Of a stretch of DNA of 64,000 nucleotides, positions 63,711-64,000 are shown piece after piece (the stretch's first letter is position 1; every line of letters begins with the position of its first letter). The notes under the pieces were generated by a model. It was not told the origin of the DNA, did not search any database, and saw only the letters and a list, made by a program, of their open reading frames with translations. The position numbers were made by a program, and so were the translations under genes. The stretch is taken from positions 248,001 through 312,000 of the forward strand of contig NZ_FXAK01000001.1 in the NCBI RefSeq assembly GCF_900177515.1. The letters run 5' to 3'. Origin of the DNA: Azospirillum oryzae (GTDB taxonomy: Bacteria > Pseudomonadota > Alphaproteobacteria > Azospirillales > Azospirillaceae).

Positions 63711-64000
63711 TCACTCCCCCTGCGCCAGCGTGCCGGGCAGCACCTTCACCGTCAGCCGCTTGGCGCGGGCGTCGCTTCCCTTCGCCGTGGCGAAGGCGTT
63801 GATGACGTCGTCCAGGGCGGCGCCTGGAATGGGCTGCAGATCCTCGCTCTTGAACGCCTCCGGGATCCGCACGCCGATCTCGTCGTGGGACAGCACGCAG
63901 GCCACCGTCTCCTCCGCTCCCGGCCGGTCCATGCGCAGGTTGAAGGGCTTCTGCACGCCGGGCGGGACTTCCACCTGCCGACCGGCCTCGACGAAGGCGT
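63711..64000 (-). CDS. DUF4384-type protein, C-terminal fragment
   Basis: A frame open at the right edge, running into the window from outside and ending at 63711. Visible are AFVEAGRQVEVPPGVQKPF, AEETVACVLSHDEIGVRIPE, and LTVKVLPGTLAQGE. The order and hydrophobic pattern match the C-terminal part of the 61275 DUF4384 protein (ADLEVRCIAASRNLDDEMPG to QLFLKVR). No start is visible; a GTG at 63974 is not needed. It is thus a second DUF4384 protein beside the same cluster. Confidence 0.65.
   Translation of the reverse strand, partial: AFVEAGRQVEVPPGVQKPFNLRMDRPGAEETVACVLSHDEIGVRIPEAFKSEDLQPIPGAALDDVINAFATAKGSDARAKRLTVKVLPGTLAQGE

Overview
The window is GC-rich with dense, short-spaced operons, and it reads as chromosome (or chromid) of an alphaproteobacterium of the Rhodospirillales, most likely Azospirillum or a close relative. 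This is inferred from protein style, the short lateral-type flagellin, and the wealth of Liv, Dpp and TRAP transporters. I saw no rRNA, tRNA, CRISPR array, prophage or insertion sequence. No gene-free stretch exceeds about 300 bases.

Layout. 1-4.6 kb: the start of a LysE-type exporter, a small repeat lipoprotein, a LysR regulator divergent from a tautomerase/SDR/SDR operon, a small membrane protein and a small hydrophilic protein. 4.7-14.9 kb: a flagellar block in one direction (flgD, flgE, two unknown proteins, flgK, flgL, flagellin, fliD, fliS, then an ECF-type sigma factor with a small overlapping partner). Three of its transcription starts share a composite upstream motif. A convergent TPR/glycosyltransferase-like gene follows. 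17.4-25.8 kb: an M20 amidohydrolase, an FAD oxidoreductase, and a complete Liv-type ABC importer bracketed by two different ATC-hydrolase-family proteins. 25.8-35.6 kb: an IclR regulator divergent from a Dpp-type importer with N-acyl-D-amino-acid deacylase, RidA and a D-serine dehydratase/D-threonine aldolase-like enzyme, together a D-amino-acid salvage module. 35.6-49.4 kb: a CoA transferase and an IclR regulator, then an eleven-gene acyl-CoA operon (two acyl-CoA dehydrogenases, a hydratase, an oxidoreductase interrupted by an in-frame amber codon, a TRAP transporter, two CoA transferases, an MFS carrier, a MaoC hydratase). Matching TTTCA-N5-TGAAA operators lie at both ends of the IclR region. 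49.4-52.6 kb: AraC/SDR and LysR/cupin divergent pairs.

52.6-64 kb is the most unusual part. It encodes three secreted proteins with curlin-like or Asn-rich segments, two small secreted Cys-containing proteins, and a Crp-type regulator. A minus-strand operon follows: an OmpA-like protein, a small secreted protein, a DUF4384 protein and a CHASE2-adenylate/guanylate cyclase. Next comes a secreted caspase-like protein with a formylglycine-enzyme-fold C-terminus. Four promoters in this block each carry a TGTG(A/G)-N6-TCACA-type site whose centre lies exactly 32 bases from a -10-like hexamer. The regulator keeps the cAMP-pocket Arg-Thr and the Arg-Glu of the CRP recognition helix. I propose that the block is one cyclic-nucleotide-controlled envelope or surface-fibre system in which the cyclase sits inside its own regulon. 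This is inference from sequence and needs experiment.
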